From positions 1 to 50,965 of the forward strand of contig CALXZI010000008.1 in the NCBI GenBank assembly GCA_944393205.1: DNA of 50,965 bases, given 5' to 3'. The notes beneath the pieces were generated by a model. That model was given only the letters and a program-made list of their open reading frames with translations. It was not told the DNA's origin and did not search any database. The position numbers and the translations under genes were made by a program. The stretch is from an uncultured Alphaproteobacteria bacterium. Its GTDB lineage: Bacteria; Pseudomonadota; Alphaproteobacteria; RF32; CAG-239. Positions 15,666-25,414 of this stretch are shown one piece after another. Each line of letters begins with the position of its first letter. Position 1 is the stretch's first letter.

Positions 15666-18170
15666 TCAACCGATAAGCAGACCGGTTTTATCGGCGGAAA
15701 TCTTAACGGTGGAATCATCTCTGATATCACCATTTAAAAGTTTTACCGCCAGCGGATTTTCCACTTCCTGCTGAATCAGACGTTTTAACGGACGTGCGCC
15801 GTAAGCCTCGTCATAACCGTTTTCCGCCAACCAGTCTTTGGCTTTGTCATCAAGCTGCAAAACAATATGCCGTTCGCTTAAACGCTCTTGCAAACGTTTG
15901 AGCTGAATATCCACGATTTGGCGGATTTGCTCTTTACCCAAAGCATGAAAAACAATAATTTCATCCAACCGGTTGATAAATTCCGGTCTGAAGAAACCTT
16001 TGAGCATTTCGCGCACATCTTTGCCTTTTTCGCCGGTGCCGAGATTGGAAGTCATAATCAAGAAAGTGTTTTTAAAATCCACCGTCCGTCCTTGTCCATC
16101 GGTCAAACGACCGTCATCCAACACTTGCAGCAAAATGTTAAACACATCCGGATGAGCTTTTTCCACCTCGTCAAACAAAATAACCTGATACGGCCGACGG
16201 CGTACGGCTTCGGTCAAAACCCCGCCTTCATCATAGCCGACATATCCCGGAGGCGCACCGATTAAACGGGCGACCGCGTGTTTTTCCATATATTCGGACA
16301 TGTCAATCCTCAAATAAGCCGATTCTTCATCAAACAAAAACTCTGCCAAAGCCTTGGCAAGTTCGGTCTTGCCGACGCCGGTCGGACCCAAAAACAAGAA
16401 AGAACCAATCGGCCGGTTGGGGTCGTTTAAGCCCGAGCGTGAACGACGCACGGCGTTGGCAACGGCGGCAATCGCTTCGTCTTGACCAACCACGCGGCGT
16501 GCCAAAACTTTTTCCATTTCCAAAAGTTTTTCTTTTTCGTTGCTCATCAACTTGTCAACCGGAATACCCGTCCATTTGGAAACCACTTCAGCAATCACGT
16601 CCGGCGTTACCGTTTCAACCGCGGTTTGGGTTTGTGCATGGGCGTTGATTTCGTTTAAGCGTTTTTCCAAATCCGGAATTTCTTTATATTGCAGTTCACC
16701 GGCGCGTTCGTATTTCCCGTCGCGCAAGGCCTTGTCTGCCTCAATTCGGGCTTTATCCAAAGCCTCACGCAGTTTTCCGGCTTCTTGCACGCTGTTTTTG
16801 CTGGCGTTCCATTTGGCGTTTTCATCAGCCGATTCTTTTTCCAAAACGCTAATCTCATTTTCAATTTTTGCCAAACGTTCTTTAGAAGCCTGATCAGTTT
16901 CCTTGCGCAAGGCCTCACGCTCAATTTTGAGCTGAATCAAATGCCGGTCAATTTCATCCAAATGCTCCGGTTTGGAATCAATTGCCATCCGTAAACGACT
17001 GGCGGCTTCATCAATCAAATCAATCGCCTTATCCGGTAAAAAACGGTCGGTAATGTAGCGGTTTGACATCACCGCGGCAGCCACCAAAGCGGCGTCAGAA
17101 ATCCGTACGCCGTGATGCAACTCGTATTTTTCCTTAATGCCGCGCAAAATGGAAACCGTGTCTTCCACCTGTGGCTCATTGACAAACACCGGCTGAAAAC
17201 GGCGGGCAAAAGCTTGATCTTTTTCAATATATTTTTGATATTCTTTTAGGGTTGTTGCGCCGATACAATGCAGCTCGCCGCGTGCTAAAGCCGGTTTTAA
17301 AAGGTTGGAAGCATCCATGGAGCCGGAAGTCGCGCCGGCACCGACCACGGTGTGCATCTCATCAATAAACAAAATGATTTGTCCGTTGGCGGCGCTTACT
17401 TCCTGCAAAACGGCTTTCAAACGCTCTTCAAATTCGCCGCGGTATTTGGCGCCGGCAATCAATGCACCCATGTCCAAAGCCATTAAGCGCTTGTGTTTCA
17501 AACTTTCCGGAACATCGCCGTTGACGATGCGCAACGCCAAGCCTTCCACAATGGCGGTCTTGCCCACGCCTGGTTCGCCGATTAAAATCGGGTTATTTTT
17601 TGTTCGCCGTGACAACACCTGAATCGTATGGCGGATTTCTTCATCACGGCCGATAACAGGATCAAGCTTCCCTTGTAAAGCGCGTTCAGTGTAGTCAGTG
17701 GCGTATTTTTTCAACGCCTCCATAGTATCTTCGGCACTGGCGCTTTGCGCCGTGCGTCCCTGACGCATGTTGTTGATAACCTGATTAAGCTTTTGCAAAT
17801 CTACACCGTATGATTTCAGCGCCAACAGCGCCTGCAAAATCCGCTCTACCGTGATATAAGAGTCGCCTGCTTTTTGGGCGATTTGTTCGGCGGAATCCAA
17901 TACCTTAAAGAAACTTTGTGAACCGGAAATTTGCACGGCGTTTCCTTCTACCCGCGGCAATTTTTCCACATCGGTATTCACGTTCTCACGCACTTTTTCC
18001 ACATCAGCGCCCGTCTGGGCAATCAGAGACGATGCCATGCCCTGTTTGTCATCAAGCATAACTTTGAGAAGATGTTCGGGCGTTAAAAACTGGTTGGAAT
18101 TGCGGGCGGCAAGTGCTTGTGCAGCCTGAATAAAACCTTGGCTCCTATCGGTCAATTTTTCCATATTCAT
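15666..18170 (-). CDS. clpB: ClpB protein disaggregase
   Basis: An 834-residue AAA+ Hsp100 chaperone that extracts polypeptides from aggregates with DnaK. The N domain spans about 1-145. The first ATPase has Walker A GEPGVGKT and Walker [10 protein letters not shown] coiled-coil middle domain occupies about 390-510. The second ATPase has [21 protein letters not shown] and sensor region IIVFHAL, and the C-terminal domain includes [18 protein letters not shown]. It lacks the ClpP-binding loop of ClpA/ClpC. It is about 25 residues shorter than E. coli ClpB. The start at 18170 has AAGGAAG 10 bases upstream. A heat-shock-like promoter precedes it. Confidence 0.97.
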   Translation of the reverse strand: MNMEKLTDRSQGFIQAAQALAARNSNQFLTPEHLLKVMLDDKQGMASSLIAQTGADVEKVRENVNTDVEKLPRVEGNAVQISGSQSFFKVLDSAEQIAQKAGDSYITVERILQALLALKSYGVDLQKLNQVINNMRQGRTAQSASAEDTMEALKKYATDYTERALQGKLDPVIGRDEEIRHTIQVLSRRTKNNPILIGEPGVGKTAIVEGLALRIVNGDVPESLKHKRLMALDMGALIAGAKYRGEFEERLKAVLQEVSAANGQIILFIDEMHTVVGAGATSGSMDASNLLKPALARGELHCIGATTLKEYQKYIEKDQAFARRFQPVFVNEPQVEDTVSILRGIKEKYELHHGVRISDAALVAAAVMSNRYITDRFLPDKAIDLIDEAASRLRMAIDSKPEHLDEIDRHLIQLKIEREALRKETDQASKERLAKIENEISVLEKESADENAKWNASKNSVQEAGKLREALDKARIEADKALRDGKYERAGELQYKEIPDLEKRLNEINAHAQTQTAVETVTPDVIAEVVSKWTGIPVDKLMSNEKEKLLEMEKVLARRVVGQDEAIAAVANAVRRSRSGLNDPNRPIGSFLFLGPTGVGKTELAKALAEFLFDEESAYLRIDMSEYMEKHAVARLIGAPPGYVGYDEGGVLTEAVRRRPYQVILFDEVEKAHPDVFNILLQVLDDGRLTDGQGRTVDFKNTFLIMTSNLGTGEKGKDVREMLKGFFRPEFINRLDEIIVFHALGKEQIRQIVDIQLKRLQERLSERHIVLQLDDKAKDWLAENGYDEAYGARPLKRLIQQEVENPLAVKLLNGDIRDDSTVKISADKTGLLIG

Positions 18171-18210
18171 TGTCTAAAAACTTCCTTTCATACGACCTTG
18201 TATACCATAT

Positions 18211-18240
18211 GATATAGTAAGCTTAATATTTTTCCGCAAG
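18211..18240 (-). promoter_or_regulatory. Candidate RpoH (sigma32)-type promoter of clpB
   Basis: On the minus strand, CTTGCGG (18240-18234) is followed after about 17 bases by CTATATC (18217-18211). This resembles the alphaproteobacterial RpoH pattern CTTGAC...CTATAT. The -10 lies about 41 bases before the clpB ATG, a suitable distance. It also reads as an average sigma70 promoter, so assignment to RpoH is inference. Confidence 0.45.
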
Positions 18241-18320
18241 CTGAATGATTGGAAAAATTTAAACACAACCAAAGCAATGATTGTCGTTATGTTCGGAGAT
18301 GCGTACCTTAAACAACGAAA

Positions 18321-18965
18321 CTAAAAGGTGTTTTTATCGGTTAAATTATCATACCGCCGCCGGATACATTCAATAGCGGTTTTGTGTATACCTTTGGTGA
18401 TGTCATATAAAATAAAGCGTCCATCGCGGCGGCAAACAACAAAACCGTCATCACGCAGCCGTTTAAGATATTGTGAGACTTTAAGCTGGTTGCAATCAAT
18501 TCCATGCATAATTTCCGTTACATTGCTTTCGCCGTTTAAAGTCAAATATTCTAAAATCCGCATTTTATCGTAATTGGCAAACAGTTTTATCTGATTGGCG
18601 ACCATATTGGTATAATCTTTAGGAAGCAAGGCTTTGTAATTATCATCCAGATAACGAAAATCATTAGCCATATAACCGAACAATTTACGAATACAGAAAA
18701 AAAGACTAGCCGGATATTCTTCCTGAATATCATAATAAATAAAAATTCCCCGACGCTTGGTTTTAACCAAACCGGCCTCGCGCAGTTTGCGCAAACTTTG
18801 CGAAACAAAAACTTGCTCACCGTCAATGCCTTTGGTGATTGCTGAAACCGAAGATGCTCCGTTGACGTCTAAAAATTCCAAAATACGTAGCCGCAAAGGG
18901 TGTGAAACATAAGCAATTCCTTTGGCGGCTTTTTTCATGATATTAACGGGTAGCTGTTCGGTCAT
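18321..18965 (-). CDS. Tandem ArsR-type winged-helix regulator
   Basis: A 214-residue protein with two successive ArsR-like winged helices. Domain 1 (about 12-80) has ISHPLRLRILEFL-like sequence, then VFVSQSLRKLREAGLV KTKRRG. Domain 2 (about 124-195) has NYDKMRILEYLTLNGESNV, then LKVSQYLKRLRDDGFVVCRR DG. Usual ArsR proteins carry one domain and dimerise, so this looks like an intramolecular dimer. No CxC metal site of the classic ArsR type is seen. It is divergent from tolB, with 147 bases between the starts, and may regulate itself or tolB. Ligand unknown. Confidence 0.82.
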   Translation of the reverse strand: MTEQLPVNIMKKAAKGIAYVSHPLRLRILEFLDVNGASSVSAITKGIDGEQVFVSQSLRKLREAGLVKTKRRGIFIYYDIQEEYPASLFFCIRKLFGYMANDFRYLDDNYKALLPKDYTNMVANQIKLFANYDKMRILEYLTLNGESNVTEIMHGIDCNQLKVSQYLKRLRDDGFVVCRRDGRFILYDITKGIHKTAIECIRRRYDNLTDKNTF

Positions 18966-19050
18966 TATCTTTGCCTGTTCTATAGTTTAACAATATTATA
19001 TATAGCAAAAATGTAATTTATTGCAATCAAAAAAACAAACTTTTTGCTAA

Positions 19051-19078
19051 TTGATTTTTAATAATATTTACATATGAT
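19051..19078 (+). promoter_or_regulatory. Likely tolB promoter
   Basis: TTGATT (19051-19056), a 16-base spacer and TATGAT (19073-19078), 35 bases before the tolB ATG at 19113. Reasonable sigma70 match in AT-rich DNA. Confidence 0.4.
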
Positions 19079-19112
19079 ATTCTAAAATCAATTCATGGAT
19101 AGGATATTCATC

Positions 19113-20444
19113 ATGAAAATAAAAAATTTCATTGCCGCGGTCTTATGCCTTTTGACATTTCCGGCGCATGCCGAACTTGAGATTGATGTGACCGGTGCTA
19201 TGCGCGAACCGACACCAATTGCTTTTCCGAAGATGATACATCAAGGCGGCATTGGCCAGCTTTTCGGCATTGGATATTATGCCGGCAAAATCCGTGAAGT
19301 TGTTTTGGCGGATTTAGACCGCAGTGGTTTGTTCCGCTTGGTTGATGAGAATAGTTATATTGAAGATTTGGATTCCATAAATCAAAAACCGAATTTTGTT
19401 GATTGGCAAGCCATCAAAGCCGATGCACTTGTTCAAAGCGCTGTGGAAGAAACGCCGGATAAAAAAATCAAGGTGGAATTTCGTTTATGGGATGTTATGT
19501 CCGGTGAGCAGCTGTTAGGAAAATCGTATACCACCGGTAAAGAAAATTGGCGTCGGATTTCGCATATTATCGCCGATGCCGTTTATGAACGTCTGACCGG
19601 CGAAAAAGGCTACTTTGATACACGTGTTGTTTATGTCTCGGAAAGCGGTCCGTCAACCCGAAGAATTAAACGTTTGGCGATTATGGATCAAGATGGCGAA
19701 AATCATAAATTTTTAACTTCCGGTGCATCTATGGCGTTAACTCCTCGTTTTTCACCAAATATGCAAAAAGTGACTTATTTATCGTTCTCCGGTTCAGCGC
19801 CGAAAGTTTATATTATGGATGTTGAGACCGGAAAACAAGAACTGTTGGGTCACTTTCCTGGCATGACCTTTGCTCCGGTTTTTTCGCCTGACAGCAGCAA
19901 AGTTTTGCTCTCATTTGCGGCAAATGGCAATACCGAGATTTACGAAATGGATTTAGTTAACAAAACCAGCCGCCAGTTGACCAAACATCCGGCGATTGAC
20001 ACGTCGCCAAGCTATTCGCCGGATGGAAAACAAATTGTTTTTAATTCGGATCGCGGTGGCAATCAGCAGCTTTATATTATGGATGCCGATGGCTCAAATG
20101 TGCATCGTATTAGTTTCGGTAACGGACGTTACGCCACGCCGACATGGTCGCCGCGCGGCGATTATATTGCTTTTACTAAAATGGCAAATGGTCAATTTTA
20201 TATCGGGGTGATGTATCCGGACGGCAGCGGCGAACGCTTGCTCGCCAGCGGCTATTTAGTGGAAGGTCCCACTTGGTCGCCCAATGGCCGTGTTTTGATG
20301 TATTTCCGGCAAGATCAAGGAACGGCTCGCCGCAATGCCAAGGTTCAGCTTTATACCATTGATATTACCGGTTACAATGAACGGATGGTTATGACACCGG
20401 CCGAGGCATCAGATCCGGCATGGTCGCCGCTGTTGCCGCAATAG
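19113..20444 (+). CDS. tolB: Tol-Pal system protein TolB
   Basis: A 443-residue periplasmic protein of the Tol-Pal system, which keeps the outer membrane tethered during division. The signal peptide ends FPAHA before residue 21. The N-terminal domain (about 22-165) is followed by a six-bladed beta propeller with repeating [63 protein letters not shown] and [12 protein letters not shown] units. The ATG at 19113 has AGGA about 8 bases upstream; six extra in-frame codons are rejected. tolQRA and pal are not adjacent, although ybgC, another usual cluster member, is at 35.0 kb. Confidence 0.96.
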   Translation: MKIKNFIAAVLCLLTFPAHAELEIDVTGAMREPTPIAFPKMIHQGGIGQLFGIGYYAGKIREVVLADLDRSGLFRLVDENSYIEDLDSINQKPNFVDWQAIKADALVQSAVEETPDKKIKVEFRLWDVMSGEQLLGKSYTTGKENWRRISHIIADAVYERLTGEKGYFDTRVVYVSESGPSTRRIKRLAIMDQDGENHKFLTSGASMALTPRFSPNMQKVTYLSFSGSAPKVYIMDVETGKQELLGHFPGMTFAPVFSPDSSKVLLSFAANGNTEIYEMDLVNKTSRQLTKHPAIDTSPSYSPDGKQIVFNSDRGGNQQLYIMDADGSNVHRISFGNGRYATPTWSPRGDYIAFTKMANGQFYIGVMYPDGSGERLLASGYLVEGPTWSPNGRVLMYFRQDQGTARRNAKVQLYTIDITGYNERMVMTPAEASDPAWSPLLPQ

Positions 20445-20612
20445 AGATATTTTTGCCAATTATCATGCAATCAAAAAGCATTGTCTTTTTTGCAAAACGG
20501 CATAGCTCGTTGATATAGCGTGCTTCAAATGCATGGATATGTTTTGAGCGGACTTTGATGTGCGGATATTAGCGGTTCAGATTCAAAAAATAAAGTTACA
20601 TTTTTTATAAAC

Positions 20613-21065
20613 TCACATCATCGGCGTATCAATCGCTTTCATGATGGCATCATAATTTTCTTGCAGTTCTTTTTGATGATTTTTAATATCTTGTTCAACC
20701 TGTGTAAACCCCGGTAATGCATCATAATCAACATCTTCTTCTGTACCGCCGAAGGAAATTGACATCACAAACAACATACTGAAAATAAAAGAAACAACCA
20801 ACATTAAAAAATGGCCGATCATAGTTTGGATAGTAGCTTTCCAATCGGTATCATAACCGTTTTGCATATAAGTACGTTTAAGAAAATAAACATAAAGACA
20901 AGCAATCAGAAGCATTAAAAGATATAAATGATAGTTGGTGTAAAGCGCACGCAGTTGTTCGTCATCTAACGCGCCCATAGCAACAAATCCGGTTAAAATG
21001 CCGAGCAAAACCATGGGATTATAAATCAATCCCAAATTAAAAAGCGCCAAAATACCTTTTATCAT
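20613..21065 (-). CDS. Unknown small membrane protein
   Basis: A 150-residue protein with about three transmembrane segments (NLGLIYNPMVLLGILTGFVA; YHLYLLMLLIACLYVYFL; ATIQTMIGHFLMLVVSF and on). A charged C-terminal tail contains QVEQDIKNHQKELQENYDAI, probably helical. I do not recognise the family. The ATG at 21065 (MIKGILAL) is chosen because AAGGA lies 9 bases upstream; 11 further in-frame codons are rejected. It lies between convergent tolB and the glmM gene in the same orientation, 72 bases downstream of glmM, so it could be read from the glmM transcript. Confidence 0.65.
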   Translation of the reverse strand: MIKGILALFNLGLIYNPMVLLGILTGFVAMGALDDEQLRALYTNYHLYLLMLLIACLYVYFLKRTYMQNGYDTDWKATIQTMIGHFLMLVVSFIFSMLFVMSISFGGTEEDVDYDALPGFTQVEQDIKNHQKELQENYDAIMKAIDTPMM

Positions 21066-21137
21066 TTTTTTGCATCCTTGTTTTGGAAAAATTAACAATA
21101 AAATAATAGGTGTTTTAAGTAAATAAAGGTTTAAGCT

Positions 21138-22484
21138 TTAACTGTATTTTTCAATTTCCGTTACAATAATATTGCTTAAACTTTTAACCAATGCGGCATC
21201 TTCACCTTCAACCCGTACTTTAATGACCGGTTCGGTGCCGGATTTACGGACAATAACCGAGCCTTGTCCTTCAATTTTTTTCTTAACATCGGAAATTGTA
21301 TTTTGCACGATAGAACTATCCATGGCAATGCTGACTTCTTCGGCCGATTTAAAACGAATGTTGGTGATTTCGCATGGGCAGTTTTCAAACAACGGGAAAA
21401 TTTCACTTAATTTTTTGCCGCTTTTAACCAATCCGCAACTGATAACAATGGCGGTAAGTAAGGCATCGCCGGTTTTCGCATAATCCGAAAGCACCATGTG
21501 GCCGGATTCTTCGCCGCCGACATTGGCTCCGGTCTCACGCATTTTCTCAATTACATAACGTTCGCCGACGGCGCTGCGGAAATAGTTGATGCCCAAAGAA
21601 TGTAAATATTTTTCCAACCCGAGATTTGACCATACGGTTGCCACCACAGCATTGCCTTTTAACAAACCTTCTTCTTTAAAATAAGTTGCGAGATAAGCGA
21701 TGATTTGGTCGCCGTCAATACGTTTTCCTTGTTCATCGCAAATAATAATACGATCACCATCGCCATCAACCGCAATGCCGATATGCGCATGGCTTTCGCG
21801 AACAACTTTTTGCATATTTTCAGTATGTTGAGAACCGCAATCCTTGTTAATGTTGCGTCCGTCCGGAGATGCCGAAAGCGTAATGATGCCGGCGCCCAAA
21901 TCCTTAAAAATCTGCGGCATGATTTTAGAAAACGCGCCGTTAGCACAGTCCAAAACCGCTCTTAAACCTTTTAAGGCATTATAATTTGGCGCAACCTTGC
22001 GGGCATTTTCCATATAAGCGGCGATGCATTTGTCATCTTCAAAAATTCGTCCTATATCATCTTTATTATGTTCAAAAACTTTTTCGGAAGTCAGAAGTTC
22101 TTCAATCTTTGCCGTTTCATCATCGGAAAATTTATCACCTCTGGCATTAATTAATTTAATACCGTTATCTTGATAAGGATTATGTGAAGCGGTAATCATC
22201 ACCGCCATATCCACATTTAAGTTTTCGGTTTGTGCCGTCAATAATGGTGTCGGCACCACGCCGAGTTTAATAACGTCTACGCCCATGGAGGTAAAGCCGG
22301 CAGCCATTGCAGCTTCCAACATGTCGCCTGAAAGACGCGTGTCTTTAGCCAATGCAACGCGTTTTGTCTTAACGCAAATCAGTTGGCTTAACGTCTGCGC
22401 CAACCGAAAAGCAAATTCTGCCGTCATCGGAAATTCGTTGGCGATGCCGCGCACGCCGTCAGTGCCGAAAAGTTTGTTTCCCAT
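21138..22484 (-). CDS. glmM: Phosphoglucosamine mutase
   Basis: A 448-residue enzyme converting glucosamine-6-phosphate to glucosamine-1-phosphate, feeding UDP-GlcNAc for peptidoglycan and lipid A. The phosphoserine loop is MITASHNPYQDNG with Ser100. The metal-binding loop is VDGDGDRII, the sugar loop is NVGGEESGH, and the phosphate loop is VRKSGTEPVIKVRVEG. Full normal length, with N-terminal KLFGTDGVRG. The usual folP/ftsH neighbours are absent. Confidence 0.96.
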   Translation of the reverse strand: MGNKLFGTDGVRGIANEFPMTAEFAFRLAQTLSQLICVKTKRVALAKDTRLSGDMLEAAMAAGFTSMGVDVIKLGVVPTPLLTAQTENLNVDMAVMITASHNPYQDNGIKLINARGDKFSDDETAKIEELLTSEKVFEHNKDDIGRIFEDDKCIAAYMENARKVAPNYNALKGLRAVLDCANGAFSKIMPQIFKDLGAGIITLSASPDGRNINKDCGSQHTENMQKVVRESHAHIGIAVDGDGDRIIICDEQGKRIDGDQIIAYLATYFKEEGLLKGNAVVATVWSNLGLEKYLHSLGINYFRSAVGERYVIEKMRETGANVGGEESGHMVLSDYAKTGDALLTAIVISCGLVKSGKKLSEIFPLFENCPCEITNIRFKSAEEVSIAMDSSIVQNTISDVKKKIEGQGSVIVRKSGTEPVIKVRVEGEDAALVKSLSNIIVTEIEKYS

Positions 22485-22567
22485 AAAAAAACCTCCATTT
22501 TATAAAATTAATATCCGAATTTTAGCGTCCGTACGACAAAAAACAAGCACAAACCGGTAATATCGCA

Positions 22568-22600
22568 CAAAAAAAGAGAGCTTTGAAAAAAGCTCTCTTT
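22568..22600 (-). terminator. Terminator of the outer-membrane barrel gene
   Basis: Arms of 12 bases (AAAGAGAGCTTT and complement) with a 4-base loop, followed on the minus strand by seven T. It lies 20 bases after the stop of the 22620-23225 gene. Confidence 0.8.
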
Positions 22601-22619
22601 ATCCGTAAACATTAAACAA

Positions 22620-23225
22620 CTAGAATACGTAACGCACACCGGCGTAAATTTCCTGCGCGTCAATGTCGGCGGCACGGATGCCACCCATATCATAATAACG
22701 GTAACCGGCATCAACATTGAAACGGTTGGTCACTTTCAAAGACAAGCCTGCGCCGACTGACCATGTAAAATTCAACGGATCAAGATTACCATACATATTG
22801 GTTGCGGCAGGGTTGCTCTTATCAAAAGAGGTGAATTTGAGTTGTGTTAAACCAATGCCGGCATTAACATAAGGCGTCCACCAATTATAAGGTAGCAAAT
22901 CATAGTAAACATTCAGCATATAAGAATAAGTTTTAAACTTTTCGGTTGTATACTGGTCATCGCCTTCAACATAATCGCGCCAAACAAATTCAAACTCACC
23001 GCGCCAGTGTTGATAACGATAACCGAGCGCGCCGCTAATCATCAAAAGATCATCATCAATCTTTATGGCGTCAGTCATGCCGGTTTTTCCTGTATCACCG
23101 GACATATCATGTTTTACCATGCCGCCGCGCAGTGCCGCATACCAACCGTCGCATTCTGCCTGAGCCGGCGTAGAAAAAGCGGCAATCATTGCCACTGCGG
23201 AAGCTGTCATCAAAAATTTTTTCAT
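22620..23225 (-). CDS. Outer-membrane beta-barrel protein (OmpA/Opa-type, 8 strands)
   Basis: A 201-residue protein: signal peptide ending STPAQA, then alternating amphipathic strands typical of a small barrel (GWYAALRGGMVKHD; GALGYRYQHWRGEFEFVWRD; WTPYVNAGIGLTQLKF; WSVGAGLSLKVTNRFNVDAG; YRYYD), ending in a C-terminal aromatic (RYVF) as expected for BAM recognition. No periplasmic OmpA domain. Similar to the outer-membrane beta-barrel domain family in alphaproteobacteria (Omp25/Omp31 type). It has its own terminator and is probably monocistronic. Specific function unknown. Confidence 0.82.
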   Translation of the reverse strand: MKKFLMTASAVAMIAAFSTPAQAECDGWYAALRGGMVKHDMSGDTGKTGMTDAIKIDDDLLMISGALGYRYQHWRGEFEFVWRDYVEGDDQYTTEKFKTYSYMLNVYYDLLPYNWWTPYVNAGIGLTQLKFTSFDKSNPAATNMYGNLDPLNFTWSVGAGLSLKVTNRFNVDAGYRYYDMGGIRAADIDAQEIYAGVRYVF

Positions 23226-23354
23226 TAGTTGTACTCCTTGAAATTTTGGCCATTACTGTTTTCATCAAACCCAAAATACCTTAAAATATATTTAAGATTC
23301 TGCAAAAACTTTTAAAAAACATTGCTTTTGAAAAGAATTGCGTATAGGTTAACA

Positions 23355-23760
23355 ACAGGGTGGCCGGATAGCTGCGCTGCGGAAAGGAAGATCCGTTGGT
23401 GAGGAAAGTCCGGGCTTCATGGAAACGGGATACCGGATAACGTCCGGCTGGAGAGATCCAAGGGATAGCGCCACAGAAAATTACCGCCGGTCTACAAGGC
23501 CGGTAAGGGTGAAAAGGCGAGGCAAGAGCTCACCGCTGGCATAGCAATATGGCAGGCTTTAGGCAAGCCCTATCCGATGTAAGACCAAATTAGGATTTAT
23601 CAGAAGCTTGCTTCTGACGAGGCGTTTCCACCTTGTCCAAGGGTAGGTCGCGAAAGCAGGCCGGTAACGGCTTGTTAAGATGAATAGCTATCGCTGCAAA
23701 CTTTGCCTTGGCGCAAAGCAATGGCAGGCACAGAACCCGGCTTATAGGCCACCAGTTTGT
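23355..23760 (+). ncRNA. rnpB: RNase P RNA (type A)
   Basis: The catalytic RNA that trims tRNA 5' ends. The universally conserved 5' segment GAGGAAAGTCCGGGC is at 23401-23415 and its partner ACAGAACCCGGCTTAT near 23730, which together form P4. The 3' end TATAGGCCACC is followed by a T run at 23760-23765. The ACAAGGCCGGTAAGGGTGAAA segment and the hairpin at about 23602-23620 (AGAAGCTTGCTTCT) fit the type A fold. Ends are approximate by about 5 bases. It runs 30 bases before lpxC in the same direction. Confidence 0.95.
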
Positions 23761-23786
23761 TTTTTATAGCAGAAAGGCTCAAATTT

Positions 23787-24644
23787 ATGTTGCAGCAAAC
23801 ATTAAAACAACAAATCAAGATAGAAGGTGTCGGTTTGCACTCCGGTTGTTCGTCGGTGTTAATCTTAAAGCCGGCGGCAGAAAACACGGGCATAGTTTTT
23901 TGTCGTGAAGAAAATGGAAAAAACGTCAAAATTTCCGCACTTTACAATCAGGTTGTTGATACTCGCAACTGTACTTGTTTAGGACAAGGCGGTGTTCTGA
24001 TAAGCACGATTGAACACCTGATGGCGTCACTTTATGCGGTAGGTATAGATAATGCGGAAATTGAATGTTCCAATCAGGAGCTGCCGATTATGGATGGCAG
24101 TGGCGCCATATTTTACGAACTTTTGCAAAAGGCGGCAAAAACCGAGCAAAACGCACTTCGTAAATACTTAAAAGTCTTGCGACCGGTTGTATTTGCCGAT
24201 GATAAAGGCAACAGCATTGAACTAACCCCCAACAACGGCAGAGCCCTGCATATCCGTTTTGATATAGAGTTTCCTTCCAAAATTGTCGGCCACCAGACTT
24301 TTGATGATGATATAACGGCAAATATTTTTGCCTCTACTGTTGCGCCCAGTCGTACGTTTTGTGAAAAATACCAGATTGATTATCTGCGTTCGCTTGGTCT
24401 GATTAAAGGCGGTAGTTTGGACAATGCTGTGGTTTTAGACGGAGAGAACATTTTAAATCCCGACGGTTTTCGGGTCAAAAACGAGTGCGTCAACCATAAA
24501 GTTCTGGATGCCGTAGGTGATTTGTACACTTCCGGCTATTTTGTTTTGGCCGATGTTAGGGCTTACCGTACCGGACATTTCCATAATAACGAAGTCTTGA
24601 AAAAACTTTTCGCGGATAAAGAAAATTACGAGATTGTTGAATAA
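23787..24644 (+). CDS. lpxC: UDP-3-O-acyl-N-acetylglucosamine deacetylase
   Basis: A 285-residue zinc amidase catalysing the committed step of lipid A synthesis. Zinc and catalytic residues appear as STIEHLMASLYAVGIDNAEI (His77) and NHKVLDAVGDLY (His and Asp), and the general base region is ELPIMDGSG. The C-terminal TGHFHNNEVL is present. The ATG at 23787 (MLQQTLK) has AAAGG upstream; the longer in-frame reading would begin inside the RNase P RNA. It heads lpxC-bamD-recN, but the usual upstream ftsZ is replaced by rnpB. Confidence 0.96.
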   Translation: MLQQTLKQQIKIEGVGLHSGCSSVLILKPAAENTGIVFCREENGKNVKISALYNQVVDTRNCTCLGQGGVLISTIEHLMASLYAVGIDNAEIECSNQELPIMDGSGAIFYELLQKAAKTEQNALRKYLKVLRPVVFADDKGNSIELTPNNGRALHIRFDIEFPSKIVGHQTFDDDITANIFASTVAPSRTFCEKYQIDYLRSLGLIKGGSLDNAVVLDGENILNPDGFRVKNECVNHKVLDAVGDLYTSGYFVLADVRAYRTGHFHNNEVLKKLFADKENYEIVE

Positions 24645-24655
24645 AGGGAAAAATC

Positions 24656-25405
24656 ATGAAAAAAATATTTGCATTATGTTGCGGACTACTATTTCTAACC
24701 GCCTGCGCTTCTGATGATAATTCGGAACAGGTGCAAAATTTTACCGCCGAAGAGCTTTACCGCCAAGGATATGATTACCTGCAAGACACATCATACGCCA
24801 AAGCGGCGGAAAGCTTTGAAAAGGTTGAGTTGGAACATCCTTATTCGCGTTGGGCCGTCAAGGCTAAACTGATGGGTGCTTATGCCTATTATCGCGATGA
24901 AAAATACGATGATGCGATTATGAGTTTGGATCGTTTTATTAAATTTCACCCCGGCAACAAAGATATTGCTTATGCTTATTACCTGAAAGCCTTGTGCTAC
25001 TACATTCAAATCAATCCGGCCGACAAAGATCAGTCGGTGACTGAAAATGCATATCAGGCATTGCGACAGGTAATAGTGATGTTTCCAAATACCGAATATG
25101 CCAAAGACGCTGCCAAAAAAATAAATTTGACGATGGATCATAAAGCCGGACAGGAAATGGCCGTCGGCCGTTACTATCTGAAAAACAAAAACTACCTTTC
25201 GGCGCTCAATCGCTTTAATACTGTGGTCGGGCAATACCAAACCACGCCTCAAATTGAAGAGGCTTTGTATCGTCAAGTAGAAATTTACACGATTCTGGGC
25301 ATGAACAATCAGGCAAAAAAATCTACCCGAGTTTTGGAACACAATTATCCGAAAAGCAGTTGGACGGCAAAGGCGCAAAAACTGATTTTACCTGAAGGAA
25401 AATAA
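24656..25405 (+). CDS. bamD: Outer-membrane assembly lipoprotein BamD
   Basis: A 249-residue lipoprotein with lipobox LTAC (Cys17), essential partner of BamA in outer-membrane protein insertion. TPR-like repeats cover most of the protein: ELYRQGYDYLQDTSYAKAAE, FEKVELEHPYSRWAVKA, DDAIMSLDRFIKFHPGN, AYAYYLKALCYY, and MAVGRYYLKNKNYLSALNRF, the last being a family hallmark. It starts 11 bases after lpxC and 9 bases before recN. The lpxC-bamD-recN order is typical of alphaproteobacteria. Confidence 0.95.
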   Translation: MKKIFALCCGLLFLTACASDDNSEQVQNFTAEELYRQGYDYLQDTSYAKAAESFEKVELEHPYSRWAVKAKLMGAYAYYRDEKYDDAIMSLDRFIKFHPGNKDIAYAYYLKALCYYIQINPADKDQSVTENAYQALRQVIVMFPNTEYAKDAAKKINLTMDHKAGQEMAVGRYYLKNKNYLSALNRFNTVVGQYQTTPQIEEALYRQVEIYTILGMNNQAKKSTRVLEHNYPKSSWTAKAQKLILPEGK

Positions 25406-25414
25406 GGCAAAAAA

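Noticed and set aside
15509..15733. 74-codon minus-strand ORF overlapping the clpB end
   Set aside because: It overlaps the clpB C-terminus in another frame and crosses the terminator hairpin.
15888..18000. Several long opposite-strand ORFs inside clpB
   Set aside because: They are shadows of codon bias; clpB is complete with all AAA+ motifs on the minus strand.
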